Assembly: GCF_016086655.4 (NCBI RefSeq)
Contig: NC_052136.2
Span: 44,756,492-44,820,491 of the forward strand
DNA: 64,000 nucleotides
Reading direction: 5' to 3'
From: Lepeophtheirus salmonis
Lineage: Eukaryota; Arthropoda; Copepoda; Siphonostomatoida; Caligidae
The notes under the pieces were generated by a model that saw only the letters and a program-made list of their open reading frames with translations, did not search any database and was not told the DNA's origin. Positions 1 through 11,243 of this stretch are shown one piece after another. Every line of letters starts with the position of its first letter. The stretch's first letter is position 1. The position numbers were made by a program, and so were the translations under genes.

Positions 1-1
1 T

Positions 2-893
2 GGAATTAACTATGCAGGTCTGATCAATATTTATACTTCAAAAAGAAAAACAAAACAAGAAAAGTCTTATATTTGTTTATTTACTCACCTTTCAACTAGA
101 GCTGTGCATCTCGAGCTTGCAAAATCATTGAGTACTGAAGAATTCGTCAACGCTAGTGAGTTAGTGAGACGAAGAGGAACGCCCAGCGTCATTTGCAACA
201 ATTATGGACGCAATTTTATTGGATCTGCTAATATTTTAGCTAAGTTTTTACTGTAAGAAAAATACGTTCTTGCCAAATGGTTATTTTCTCGAGAGATTGC
301 GTGGAAATTTATCCCACCTAGAGCACCTCATCTTGGAGGTGCAAGGGAAACAATGGTAAAATTAACAAAAAATAAAAAATATTCTTCGTTGTCAATTTGG
401 AAATGCACATATGACCGTCGAACAACTAAATACTGCATTAATGGAGATCGAGTCTTTACTTACTAGCCGCCCTTTGGTTATTTTGTCTCCAAATGCTTCT
501 GAAGATGCAATCACTCTGTCAATGCTCATCACTGGTTTCAACATCACAAGCCTTCCGGATCGCTTTGTTGACAGCCTTTATTCTCCTAGTTCAAGATGAA
601 GGAAACTTACTGTTAGTTTAAAAAGATTTCGTAAAAAATGGATGTCTGAGTATATACTCGATCTCCAACGGGGTCAAAAATGGAAAGACACTCGGAGAAA
701 TTTGAAGGTCGTCGATTACTAGTTGTAATCGATGAAATTCAGGGAAGTCATGAATCGCCTGTGGGCCGTATTATTAATATCTAGCCTGGTTCTGATGGTT
801 TGATTCGAACACCCAAAGTGAAGCATTCAAATGGAAAAGTTTATCAACGCCCTACAATCAAGTTAGCTTTGGTGTTACCGTCTGAAAATATGT
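2..893 (+). pseudogene. BEL/Pao polyprotein remnant: integrase core and C-terminal domain
   Basis: This is the 3' end of a BEL/Pao LTR-retrotransposon pol gene, whose integrase would insert element cDNA into the genome. From base 2 the frame reads a typical Pao integrase core: GINYAGLI, then YICLFTHLSTRAVHLELAKS, then RRRGTPSVICNNYG. The family normally has SDNG in the last motif, so the catalytic Asp is lost. A stop follows at 254-256. WKFIPPRAPHLGGARE is next in the same frame, then a frameshift near 365-395. The frame at 411-599 continues with EQLNTALMEIESLLTSRPL. After a stop at 597-599, the C-terminal domain seen in Pao elements (DUF5641-like) is still readable in pieces: LKRFRKKWMSEYILDLQRGQ near 620, and VGRIINI..PGSDGLIR with SNGKVYQRPTIKLA at about 750-870. 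The upstream protease, reverse transcriptase and RNase H lie outside the window or are lost. The family call is firm; the copy is dead. Confidence 0.88.
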
Positions 894-914
894 GATCCCC
901 TGAGGGTGCTCATG

Positions 915-1300
915 GTGGGGAGTATGGAGAGCGAAATCGTAACAATTGATTTGTTATATTGGTGTTTCCCTGTATCATTTATATTCCTTTTTTTTAATAT
1001 GTGCCCTTTTGATATTGTTGTCGTTTTTTCTTATCATGTACACGAGCGAGTTACGCTCCTATATATATATATATATTACTCGTTTGTTGTGTGTGTTTGA
1101 AGGTGGAAAGTGGTCGTCTTAAATAAAATTAGAATTACAGTCCACTGATTAATTTGTGTTGTGAACTAGGCCCGTCCTTGCCTCTAAAAGGAAAAAAACG
1201 CTCGGGAGAGGTTTTATTCAACTCTCGTACAATCTCTCTTGTTTTCATAATAAACAATTATATCCTTGGATGTTATATTTATGGTCCGACATTAGAAACT
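915..1300 (+). repeat. Probable 3' LTR region of the BEL/Pao element
   Basis: This follows directly after the BEL/Pao C-terminal domain, where the 3' LTR is expected. It holds a TA-rich TATA-like tract at 1060-1080 and an AATAAA-type polyadenylation signal at about 1248. No 5' partner is in the window, so neither boundary could be fixed by comparison. The call rests on position only. Confidence 0.35.
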
Positions 1301-3900
1301 ACCCATAATGATAAATGAGGAAACATATAATCATTTGTGAAGGTTACATCTATAATCCATGATCCAACCCCTCCAACGCATATGTGAATTTTCTACCCTT
1401 ATAACAAACCTTTACTACATCACCGTAGCAATACATAAACAAAACCAGGTAGTTATGCAATACTTAGAATTATACCACAATTATTGAGGAGAGGACATCT
1501 AACTGCCAAATAAGAAGAATTAAAAAATATTGTTCAGGGTGTCAACAACAAAAAAACTTGCACACTAAAAAATACTTCGGATTTACAACCCTAATATATA
1601 TGTAATCCCCTGTTCTTTTCTTTTTTAGTATGAAACGCTGAGCTATAGCTATATTGTTAAAAATGAGTCTTCTGCAGACAATCAATCAAACAAACAAGCA
1701 GACAAGCCAAATTTGCTTTATAATACAGGTTATTTTTTTTTATTGTGTTGTTTAAAAACCCCCAAGAAAGTATTTGAAATCAAAATCAGGGTTCATTGCT
1801 ACACATATTATCCCTTTTCCTTCTCAAAATCTGAAGAACTTACTGGTTAAGAGCCTTGTAGATAAACAATATTTTGTTCTTAAAATAAATGTCCATCATT
1901 GCCCCCTAATTGATTCATTTTTAATATTTAAAATTTATACTGAATACATTCAGAAATATCATCCAAACATAATTTACCACTTTATATTAAGAAGAAGCAT
2001 CATACACAATTTGTTTTACAAATGTATATAAGGGATTTTTCATTTTGTTTATAAGTATATATAGTAAAAAAAAATCTTACTCAAAATTGATTCATCTTCA
2101 AATAATTACAACCTTAAAAAAATCATATAAAGTTGTAACCATTTCAAAATCATAGCAAAAATAAATACGTCAAGAAGAAAAGCTCAAAAAATTAAATTGA
2201 TATATTTCAAGACTCTTACAAAAATAAAAAAATACTTCTTCTCTTCAAGATTCTTTTTTTTTTTAATTCAGGAATGTGACACATTTTACAGGTTTTAAAT
2301 ATTCACTTCTTTATATGACTCGTATATAAATATAAATTGTTTCTTTTCAAAGTATCTCATTGCAGCTCCTTCTCTTTTTTTGTGAGAGGTGAAAGAAATG
2401 CTTTTACAATAGAAACAACAAAGAATCGTATTTAATTTTTTAAATGTATGTATTTTTTCATTTATGTATATTAGGGTGGGGCTGCATGGTGCCCAACAAG
2501 TTCTTAAATTTTGATAAATAACGCTTTCCTTTTTTTTTAAAGAACGAGTACTATAATAGAAAAAACTCGGATATAAGAGTTCAGCTGCTATAAAAAGAGA
2601 TTGGGTGTACCTGGTTTAAACAACAAGTTTGGAATATTCAACATGAACTCTACTGGTTTGTTTTTTCTACACAGCTGAGTTAGGTGAATGGATTAAATGA
2701 TGCTTAAAAACAATATCCTCAAAGGAAGAAAAAATGAGAGATAAGCATTGTTTATTTACAGCGACATAGAGTGTAGTGTATTTAGTAGTCTTGCAGCAAA
2801 ATATTATAGCTCAAAGGATAATATTCTTTAATTATATAATATAGGTGTAGGTTACTGACAGTGAGAGCACTTTGAAAAAAATATGATAAATCCCACTCCC
2901 TACGCACTGTCACACCACCTTGCGGATTATATATATTTTAGTTTATTTAAGACCTAGAATAACCCTATTGGAATGATTAAATCGTTATACTGTGACTGTC
3001 TTTTCTTTTTCTGTATCTTCTCTATCCATATTTTTACAAGCTAAAATTTAGATCAAGATATTTCCCAATTTTTCACACATAACTTTCCATTAACTAGTGA
3101 TGTGACGATATCAGTATTTAGTATCGGTGTTTCGATAAATTTAAATACTTTTTCGACTTAAAATATAAAACAAAAATGTCTTTAATGCTGGGATGATTTT
3201 TGTGAAGGGTGGTGTGAGAAGATTTGCTCAGAAATTTGGTAACATTATAAAGTATCATTTTCATTCGAACTTTGCTTTATAAAGTACATTTTTTTAGCAC
3301 AGAAATTTGTAGGGCTTACACAATCAATAGGACAATTAGTTTATAACGTACTAGCGCTGTATGCCATGGTTCAATATATCAATTCTATGTAACACTATAG
3401 TAGTGAGACAAGACAAGATAACATTAATCAATTAAGTTTAATTTTTAATAAAGATTAAAAAATTTAAGAGAAATTAATTTAAAATTTGCCCCTCAAATAC
3501 TGTTTATAAAAACAGACACATTATTTACACAAAAATTAAGCATAACCAAATAAATAAAATTTTTGATACTTTTGTCCATTCTTTTTTTGTAATAATTGTT
3601 AATTTTTTCACAAAAATTATTTATACTTTTTAACAATTTTGTTTGATATAAAGTCAATATTTAACCTAAAAAATGATAAAGTACATTTAAAAACTCATAA
3701 ACTCATTTTTAATGTTTTCATCACTTTTACCAGAATTTGATGGGGTTGTGCTCCGTGTAAATATTAATATCTACATTAATAAAGCAAAGTTTATTTGTTT
3801 GTAATAGCTGCTATTATTTTCTTTTTCTATTCTTGTGGAGAGAACGTCTAAGTATTGAATGAGTAGCTACATGTGAATGTGCTCATGAAAAACGGAGTGT
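1300..3900. other. AT-rich intergenic DNA, no gene seen
   Basis: No recognizable coding sequence. The 85-residue open frame at 1774-2031 has low-complexity AT-driven composition and no motif. It holds several poly-T/poly-A runs. At about 3099-3150 there is a GATGTGACGATATC...TATCGGTG...TTTCGATA stretch resembling the one found inverted near 19250-19350 (listed separately). Confidence 0.6.
3099..3150 (+). repeat. Short dispersed repeat rich in TATCG/CGATA words
   Basis: The sequence GATGTGACGATATC ... TATCGGTG ... TTCGATA resembles, in inverted orientation, the segment at about 19255-19355, which reads on the minus strand GGGATGTCAAAAAG ... GATATC ... GCGATACATATC ... ACCGATAC. Such runs often lie at ends of DNA transposons, but the match is loose. 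Confidence 0.3.
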
Positions 3901-3961
3901 AACACCATATGAAAGTACTGTATAAGAAAAAATACAAAATCCTTGAGATGTCCTAGGAATT

Positions 3962-4363
3962 GAGCGTAATGTAGACATTATTGTGTACCTCCGTGCTGGG
4001 TGCACACCCATGTAAATTATTGAGATTAAAAAGCTCAATTACGCTGTTGCCAACGCTTTGAAGGCGTCTGATGGGTTGGAAAAAAGTGCAAGGAGGACTT
4101 ATGGCTGTTTTGTGCAAATACCTAATTATAAATTAATGGAATATACAATTGAAATGAATGAAGAAGTGGTCTCATTCATCGCCAATTCTGAATTTGAGAG
4201 ATAATTCAATAAACATTCGCCTAATACTTTTGATTCCTTAATTGTTTCTATTTTCGAAGTAGCGGTAATCATGGGCAAGAAGATTATCATCAAAATCTGT
4301 ACCATTTTCAAGGCTATGGTTGAAGCTGGAGGTTGTTGGATTGAGGGATTCGATTTACTATGA
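3962..4363 (+). pseudogene. Mariner transposase remnant, DNA-binding end joined to C-terminal end
   Basis: A decayed and internally deleted Tc1/mariner transposase, the cut-and-paste enzyme that binds the element ends. From 3962 the frame reads ERNVDIIVYLRAG, then TPM-stop-IIEIKKLNYAVANALK, which fits the N-terminal helix-turn-helix. ARRTYG follows. The catalytic core is missing, and the text resumes with NKHSPNTFDSLIVSIFEVA, then IIIKICTIFKAMVEAGGCWIE, the usual mariner C-terminus (...FRxRVEAVIEAxGGWIE). The stop is at 4361-4363. In-frame stops lie at 4013-4015 and near 4201-4203. The 118-residue minus-strand frame over the same region is its antisense shadow. The same subfamily occurs in reverse just downstream. 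Confidence 0.7.
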
Positions 4364-4510
4364 ACCTCTATATCCAATAGAAAATGATTTGTGAATCTTT
4401 GAATTGTTTTAGAGAAATAAGTTGTAATATACAAGGTGCGCAAGTTATCTGTGCTGTGAGTAGGAGCTTTTTTTTCTAACATACTTTCTTTTCTTACAAG
4501 TTATCAGATT

Positions 4511-4525
4511 AAAAAAAAAAAAAAA
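4511..4525 (+). repeat. Poly-A run of 15
   Basis: An uninterrupted A15 run lies between the two opposed mariner remnants. It may be a retroposed tail or simple slippage; no source transcript could be assigned. Confidence 0.6.
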
Positions 4526-4559
4526 CAGATTCTGAAACCTTGATGGATTCTGATTTATT

Positions 4560-4975
4560 TTATTTAATAAAATCACCAACAGACAATATTACAGTCTCTA
4601 TACGTGGTCGAAATTTTGAGCAGACCTTCGCCGTTTAGTCCCTTGGTAAATCCTGGAATTCCTTCTTGATCCAAATAATAAATTCATTTTTGGTGGTGAT
4701 CAGGTGGTTGTTTGGTTTTTGTTCGATCAGGCCCACAACAAAAAAAATGATGAAAATAGATAAAGTCGACAACATTGTTTTAGAGCAAATTAAGACTTTT
4801 TTCAAGGTGTGCCAGGGAGCCAAGATCTTTAGAGGCCTCAAATTCCCTCCTAACCTCACCAACTCCCAAAGTTCGAGCAATTGTTATGTTGTCGCTCCCG
4901 GCAGGGCTTCCAAAATGTTTCCGAATGCTTTTTCGAAATATTTTGTACAACAAATTCGTCAATTGATTCAATTTT
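4560..4975 (-). pseudogene. Mariner transposase remnant, C-terminal half
   Basis: On the minus strand this reads as the second half of a mariner transposase. APWHTLKKV at about 4800 matches the family's second catalytic block (QDxAPAHTSKxV), but the Asp has gone. After a gap where WPPSSPDLNPLD should stand, it continues FFVVGLIEQKPN, then HLITTKNEFIIWIKKEFQDL. A stop follows at about 4635, then AKVCSKFRPRIETVI and GDFIK before the final stop at 4560-4562. This is the same C-terminal style (NTKDxL..., RFRxRIEAVxxxxGDF) as the remnant at 3962-4363. The region above 4880 may hold earlier transposase text but is too decayed to align by eye. The 169-residue plus-strand frame at 4666-5175, the longest of that set here, is antisense to this remnant. 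Confidence 0.65.
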
Positions 4976-5189
4976 TTCCCTATTATGCAGGATGTATAAC
5001 AAAAAAAAACCAGCTTCCTATGTGCCTGCGTTTACCGATGAAAGATTGCCAAAGGGATAGGATATATGGCTTGCACACCTTGTACATTATTCCTAAATTT
5101 TCCAATCACCACCCCTTATATTATACTAGTACTACCGTTAGTATTTTTATACAATTTTACAAATTTGCTCATTAAGTCAATACATTATA

Positions 5190-5925
5190 ACAAAAATGTC
5201 TAAGCTTACTTTTAAAAATTTTGTACATCAGCCTCACCCTAACGTATATTCCTGTATTCTGTCATTGATCACAACTCTGCATAAGAAATTTTTGATTTGA
5301 ATAAATTAAAATCAAATTTTCTATGTGTCAATTCCTCTTTTTTTTAAACTTTACCTCCTTACTCATCATTGAACTGGTTTTTATTTTATTGTTATTACTT
5401 TTTTCATCCTTCGATGATACTCTTTCCAGCTTAAATTGAAAGGAAGGAGAGTGCCAAGTGGTTGTAAAAACCATTTGAATGATTTTATTTTTTTACAAGA
5501 AGAAAGTTATTCGATTGGGGTTAATAAATAAATATAAAAGAGGGGCTGAATATTTTAAATTGACTTTTTTTCAGTCAATTACATTTTCTTATTACTTTTA
5601 GAGACTGCCAATATGGTCGAAATTGCCAAAATATTTATTTTTAACGTCATCAGTTTGTTAATAAACATACTCAAAGGCTATTTCAATGAATTGAGCGTAT
5701 TTAACGTACTTAAAAAAATGTTTAAGTTTAAAGTGGTGAGGGGAGTTTAAAAAAAGGTTAATCAAAATTTTAAACTATACACAATGTATAAAGTTTGAGA
5801 ACCACTGCTACCTACTTAAAGAAAATAACCTTTAATGTCTCTATGTTTCCTAAAAGTCTCAATTACAAGAGCGTGTATAAGAATAACGGTTTCGATCATA
5901 AATTCTTCTTCTCTTTTTGAGCTTC
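5190..5925. other. Intergenic DNA, nothing recognized
   Basis: AT-rich sequence without motifs. A short open frame starts at 5835 and runs into the piggyBac end repeat. Confidence 0.6.
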
Positions 5926-5932
5926 CTTTTAA

Positions 5933-5966
5933 CACTAGAACGACGAGGGTATCATTTTTGATACCC
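5933..5966 (+). repeat. Putative piggyBac terminal repeat after a TTAA site
   Basis: A TTAA at 5929-5932, the target-site word used by piggyBac transposons, is followed directly by CACTAGAACGACGA and then a near-perfect palindrome GGGTATCATTTTTGATACCC at 5947-5966. The transposase remnant lies about 330 bp inside, reading toward this end, so this would be the 3' terminus of the element. Confidence 0.55.
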
Positions 5967-6104
5967 ATTTGGGATTCAATGAAATATTATGAGAAACTTC
6001 TTGATTGTATTTGTTTATAAGTTTATGAATTCTCCTAATTCGTTTTATTAAGCACAAAAAACTAAATTATAAATTAAAATTAGTATTCGTTTCGTTGGTA
6101 CAGT

Positions 6105-6145
6105 AAACACTACCTAGACAGACGTGGGTATCATATTTGATACCC
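6105..6145 (+). repeat. Internal copy of the piggyBac end repeat
   Basis: AAACACTACCTAGACAGACG followed by the palindrome GGGTATCATATTTGATACCC (6126-6145) repeats the motif of 5931-5966 in the same orientation. A terminal plus subterminal copy is usual at the ends of piggyBac-type elements. Confidence 0.5.
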
Positions 6146-6298
6146 AATCATTTCAAATAATATGTTTGTTCTACAATTGTGTATGAACAGGCTCAAGCAA
6201 GTTCAAACATGAATAAACTTCTCTAGATAAGAATCGTGTACATTTCTAGTATTAATATAAACATAGATTTTTTGAACTATCCATTCTGCTTCCACCTT

Positions 6299-7170
6299 TT
6301 ATTGTGCAAGGATGTCCAAAAAAATCAACAGCTGGCGATGAGTTATTTTCTTTCCAGTCACTTCACTGTACAAGATAACAGCATTTATACCAGCAAAATC
6401 CAAAATATTATAAAAAACTTGTAAAGGCCATCGGTGAAAAGGCATTTTGGTGGAATAAAGTCTTGCCATTTGATCTAGAATATCAACTACATACTTAGTT
6501 TCATTATAATACTGGATTGATTCTGGTAACCTTTTTTGTACATCTAAAATTTTAACACTTTTGTGAACAGAGCTCAAAATTAAAACACTTTTGTTTTTTT
6601 TCCCTTGATAAGAAGTCAAAGTTTTGCAACTATTTACAAAGATTAAGCTTGAAAATAGTGCTTGTTTGGTAGCTTTTAGTTTAGGAGGTATTTCTTTCCG
6701 AGCACAATTCATAGTTCCTAAAATAGTCATCCTATTTTTCTGAAGTTTATTTGCAAGAGACAATGACGTAAAGAAATTATCTGTTGTAACATTCCTCCCT
6801 TTACCCAAATATGGTTCCATTAGCTTTATTACGACATATTCTGATAAAGATTTATTTGCTGGTTTTTGAGAATCTTTTCAATAGTAAGAAAATTCATTTA
6901 CCAAGTATTTGGACGATGCCTCAACTGCTAACCAAAGTTTTATACCAAATTTATCAGGATTTTTAGTCATATATTGGGATATCTAGCTTTTGTTGGGAAT
7001 AGCTGCTCATCAATGGTAATATTTTCACCTGGCCTGTATGATGACTTACAATTTTCGACAAATCGATCCCATACCATTGAAATCAAGGCGAACTTGTCGT
7101 TTTGAAGTCTTTGTGATCTTGTGGAACGAATATCAAAGCGGATATATCTCAATAATTCCTTAAATCTGTG
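6299..7170 (-). pseudogene. piggyBac-type transposase, nearly readable, 5' truncated
   Basis: A piggyBac transposase (TTAA-specific cut-and-paste enzyme) encoded on the minus strand. From 7170 it reads HRFKELLRYIRFDIRSTRSQ, then SYRPGENITIDEQLFPTKAR, a block carrying the first catalytic Asp. A frameshift at about 6975 leads to MTKNPDKFGIKLWLAVEASS, one TGA near 6880, and then the frame from 6820: GKGRNVTTDNFFTSLSLANK with the second Asp, and YNETKYVVDILDQMARLYST with the third. It ends RWPLQVFYNILDFAGINAV. All three expected catalytic Asp positions are therefore present. The N-terminal region before HRFKELL and the Cys-rich C-terminal finger of many relatives are not visible. One frameshift and one stop make this one of the least decayed proteins in the window. 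It is flanked on its 3' side by palindromic end repeats. Confidence 0.88.
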
Positions 7171-7179
7171 TTTATATTT

Positions 7180-8230
7180 AATTCAAATCTTAACATATAA
7201 ACGTATACATCAGGGACCAATAACACAAACAAACAGAAAACTATGATTTTGTTACACTTGTACCCGCCTTCAATACTTCATTAATACGACCACATTATTG
7301 TTTCTTATATGAAAATATTTATATGATTTACATTGAAGATTTATATTGAAGGTTTGCGAACGGAACGCAAAATTGAACGGCGTTCCATGGAACGTGTGTT
7401 CAATTAACATAGTTGTCCATGTGATAAGTATTCTAGAAACACGACTATGCAATTTCAGGTGCAATTTTTGAAATTGGGGAGGGAACTACAGCTTCCACCC
7501 TGCATACACCCCCGATATTCATGTAAATGTGAATTAACTACTCTAAAAAGTATATGCTTATTATTTATGTCCCTTTTACGCAGTAATAATTTAATTCATC
7601 TTGTACTCAATGATACCCATTCTCAAGCTCTTAGTTTTTTTTATTTTTGGCTGTTATTTTTCGTATGGACTTCAAATTGAGTGGATATTTCAGTTAAATA
7701 ATATGTTTAACGTTACTGGTTAAAATCACAGTTAACCGTATATCTTTTAATCTTAGCAGCAATTTATGTTTTCAATGTATCCTACATGTCAGGGTTTAGT
7801 TTAAAAAAAAACTATTTATTTTTATGAAAAATATACTAATCATCTATACAAAAGTTCAATCTTTTATATTTATAAAATAACAGGCAATATTTCAAAGAGA
7901 TATTAGGGTAAATTGAAAGCATTGAATACAAATTTCTGGGAGGAATTGAAATACCCAAGAGTGTTAACTGTAGAATAAAATCTCCGTTTTATATATTTGA
8001 CTTAATTTGGCCCAATGTTGTCTTTGAAAAATAATTTATTACTTTCCTAATTCTATAAATAAGCATAGTACGCAACATAATGGCAATGGGTATTTTTTTG
8101 TTTTTTTTGGCATATGTTGGGATTTTAGTAGTTTATTAAACAGATTAGAACGTTGATCACTCTAGCACTAAGTACTGCACAAGGGAATCACTATTAATAT
8201 GGAAATTACCATGACGTTGTATATTTAATA
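7180..8230. other. Intergenic DNA, no gene seen
   Basis: No coding signal. It may include the decayed 5' end of the piggyBac element. A partly self-complementary GCGTTCCATGGAACG lies near 7380-7394. Confidence 0.5.
7600..7645 (-). repeat. Weak candidate for the other piggyBac end
   Basis: GTACTCAATGATACCC at about 7605-7620, followed by a TCTTAG-like stretch, loosely resembles the inverted end repeat at 5933-5966. There is no flanking TTAA. If real, the element would span about 1.7 kb. Confidence 0.2.
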
Positions 8231-8233
8231 TAT

Positions 8234-8805
8234 TGATTACACTACCCAACAAAGTCACACTTTTTTATGTACAAGAACAGCATATGCTCAACTTATTACA
8301 ATTTGATCCCCTAATTCCAAATATGGCCCCTTTTTTTCTCTCATAGGCTCGTGGCCTTCAGAAAAAGCCCATACATTTTTTTGTTATTTTTGGCTATTTT
8401 TAAATTTCAAAGCAGTGTTGAAGATAGGGATAAATTATATTAATATATTTTAAGGCCAAATGTTAAAACATTTCCAAACCATTTTTAAAATGTCCTCATC
8501 ATACTTTTAATTTAAATTATCTTTGTTGAAAGTGGAAAATAGGTACTTTTTATTCAGAGGCAAATAGCTTCAAGACAAATAGATTCAAAAAAGTTTCAAA
8601 ATAATGCATTCGATAGCTTAAAGTATGAACTTTAATTTTAAAAAACAGCCTCTCCAAAAACACTCTATATCGTTGTCAATTTAGGATAAAGCCACGACAA
8701 TATTTCAAGAAAAACCTCATTCTTGAGTTGATCTCATAATAAAAGTCCATAAGTATTCGTATGCCCCAACTACAAGAGATAAAAACAAAGAGAGAAAAAA
8801 GAAAA
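8234..8805 (+). repeat. Unclassified dispersed repeat, copy A
   Basis: About 570 bp aligning along its length with 10467-11030 in the same orientation. Shared landmarks are TGATNACAC..., CCAAATATGGCC, CTTCAGAAAAAGCCCATACA, GTGTTGAAGATAG, TAGCTTCAAGAC and CTCTANATCGTTGTCAATTT. There is no coding potential and no terminal inverted repeat that I could see. Family unknown. Confidence 0.85.
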
Positions 8806-8900
8806 AATCAAAAGATATATTAAACAATTTGTTAAAACATTTAGTCTCATGCCTCAAACTTTCTAAATACATTATTTCTAGCTTCATGGAGACAAGAGGA

Positions 8901-8973
8901 CACTCGTTGCATATCCGTAGTGAGTGTGGGATTCCAAAAAAACGGACATTTAAGGATGTCCTCGGAGCAAATC
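8901..8973 (+). repeat. Short repeat, inverted partner at 11174-11243
   Basis: CACTCGTTGCATATCCGTAG then TGAGTGTGGGATTCC and AACGGAC. The reverse complement of 11174-11243 reads nearly the same: ACTCGTTGCAGACTCGTAG, TGAGTGAGGGATTTC, AACGGAC. Each copy lies downstream of one copy of the 570-bp repeat, but in opposite relative orientation. Confidence 0.8.
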
Positions 8974-9189
8974 TTTTTTCTTTTTCTCTCTTTCTTCTTC
9001 TCTGTCTTTGTTTCTAAAATACCACATAACAATGCAGAGCCGTTTAAGTTGATAGAGTTTAAAGAGAGAATAATTGATCAGATAAGTTAACATTAAGAAA
9101 TGAAGATAGTTTGAATTTTCCAATTCGTTTTTATGGAAGAGTCTTTCCTGTAGAGATAATATTGTCATCTGATACGGGAACCACATTTA

Positions 9190-10460
9190 TCTCTAATTCA
9201 TGAAGGGATTCTTCATGATAATTCCTGGGTAATTGAGTCGTAATCTTAATTAATTCTTTAAAAAATTAAATAAATAGCGCAATATTTTCATCTTAGATGT
9301 AACTCGCAATGTAATTATAAGTTACATTTATTTGTTTGGGAGAGTTACATTTTGTTTAATCATATTTCTTCTAAATTTTATTTTATAGAACATTTTGTTT
9401 TAGAAATAAAAAAAAATTAAAAATTAATGTTTGTGTTCCTTAAAAAAATCTACTTTGACGAATATATTTAATTTAGTCTTCTCTAACAAGTTTAAACCTT
9501 GACTTATATATTTATCAATAATTTGGTCGGGTCATATCTGTGTTTTTGCAAATAAATACATATACATATATGTATATATAGTAGATGTATTAGAATAAAT
9601 TATAACTTAATATATACATAGTGTCCATAATTTCATGGGTATATTATAAGCTTTGTTACCTTTTTTGTTTTTTGGATATGTTACTATTTCAAAATGTGTA
9701 AACTATAGTTTAGAATGTTCATTTGATTTATGAAACTTAATTTGGTGCCAATATCGTATTTCAAATAAAATATTCTCAATTTTTAATTTTTTCATTGCGA
9801 CAATGAATTTTTCCTACTAAAATTGCTATTTTTGGCTCCCTGTAACGATTCATCAAAGTATTTTCTTGATAAAAATGAACAAAAATTTGTTGAAAGATAC
9901 TATTGTAATCCAGGCTCAGTTTTGTGAAAAATATTATAACTTGATTTTTTGTTGACGGTCATGTACATTCATCCACAGAAATAAACTAATTATTTTGTAT
10001 CTATGTATTATATGTTTTAACTATGTAATTATATTTATCCATGTGAATAATTTCTTTTCGAAAAGAAAAATATCAATAAAGTGTGTGTGGGGGGGGGCAT
10101 CTCTGTTTTTATTGTTCTTATTATTATTCTTTAAATGGTTTTATTACGTTAAAGCCATTACAAAAAAATTACAAGTAGAGATAGAATATATACAAACAAA
10201 ACCTTTTTAGGGCTTTGTCTTTCTGTTTTTTGTTTCTTTCAACGAAACAAAAGTCAAAGTATATTTATATATACAATAGAATATCGAAGTATGAGTACAT
10301 ATATAACTGGAACTGTGAGCATTGTTTGTGTAAGAGAAGTAGAATACATCCAAACATGAGAAACAAAGGCTGATAAAAGCATCAACGTTGTTTAGTTACA
10401 TGTACTAAGTGACATAAAAAAATTAATTGGTTTTCAATTTGAGGGCTTACTATAACAGAG
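9190..10460. other. Intergenic DNA with simple repeats
   Basis: Mostly AT-rich. It contains a TATA/CATA simple repeat at about 9560-9585 and a G8 run near 10090. No gene is recognized; the 71- to 78-residue frames here have no motif. Confidence 0.6.
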
Positions 10461-10466
10461 AAACCT

Positions 10467-11030
10467 GATAACACTATTTAACTAAATCACACTTTTTTTT
10501 AAGCATTAGAACAGCATGTCTCAATTTAATGAAATATAATCTCTTGATTCCAAATATGGCCTTATTTTTTCTACTAGCCTTGAGGCTTTCAGAAAAAGCC
10601 CATACATTTTTTTCTATTTTTGGCTATTTTTAAGGTTCAAAGCTTTTGTATGCGCTTGGTGTTGAAGATAGAAATACATTATCTGAATATATTTTAAAGC
10701 CCAAATTTCGAAACTATTTTTAAAATGTCTGTATTATGCTTTTTGTTGTAGTTATCAATGTTTAAGTCGAAAATATATACCTTTTATTTGCAGGCACATA
10801 GCTTCAAGACGAATATATTCAAAATGTTTAAAAGTATCTCACTGGATAGCTGAAAATATGAACTTTAAATTTTAAAAAAGAACTTCGCTAAAAGCACTCT
10901 ACATCGTTGTCAATTTGAGATAAGGCTACGGCAATATTTCAAGGACAAACTCATTTTTGAATAGATCTGTTAAGAGAAGTCCATATATTTGCACGCCATA
11001 GCTTATAGAAAGAGAGAGAAAAAGAAGGGG
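10467..11030 (+). repeat. Unclassified dispersed repeat, copy B
   Basis: Direct-orientation partner of 8234-8805, starting 2.23 kb downstream of it. It carries short insertions relative to copy A, for example extra sequence before GTGTTGAAGATAG. Divergence and small indels suggest two old independent insertions rather than a fresh tandem duplication. Confidence 0.85.
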
Positions 11031-11173
11031 AAGATTTAAAGTGCAAAATGACATAATTCTGGAGATTACAAGCCCGATTTCTGGATTGGTATTAATTAAT
11101 GAAGAAGTGTGCATGTGTAGTATGGAATTCCTTATGAACTGTCCCAGGCTACTAGTATTTTATTTTGTGAGGA

Positions 11174-11243
11174 TTCTGCTCCAAAGACTCCATCGGAAGT
11201 CCGTTTTTTGAAATCCCTCACTCACTACGAGTCTGCAACGAGT
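11174..11243 (-). repeat. Short repeat, inverted partner of 8901-8973
   Basis: See 8901-8973: the minus strand here matches the plus strand there over about 70 bp. Confidence 0.8.

Noticed and set aside
4780..4971. Minus-strand text IARTLGVGEVRREFEASKDL, faintly like the N-terminal domain of ATP-dependent DNA ligase
   Set aside because: Only a short chance-level match; no flanking ligase blocks, and the overlapping frame is mariner.
4666..5175. 169-residue plus-strand open frame, among the longest in the window
   Set aside because: It lies antisense to the mariner C-terminal remnant and has no domain of its own.
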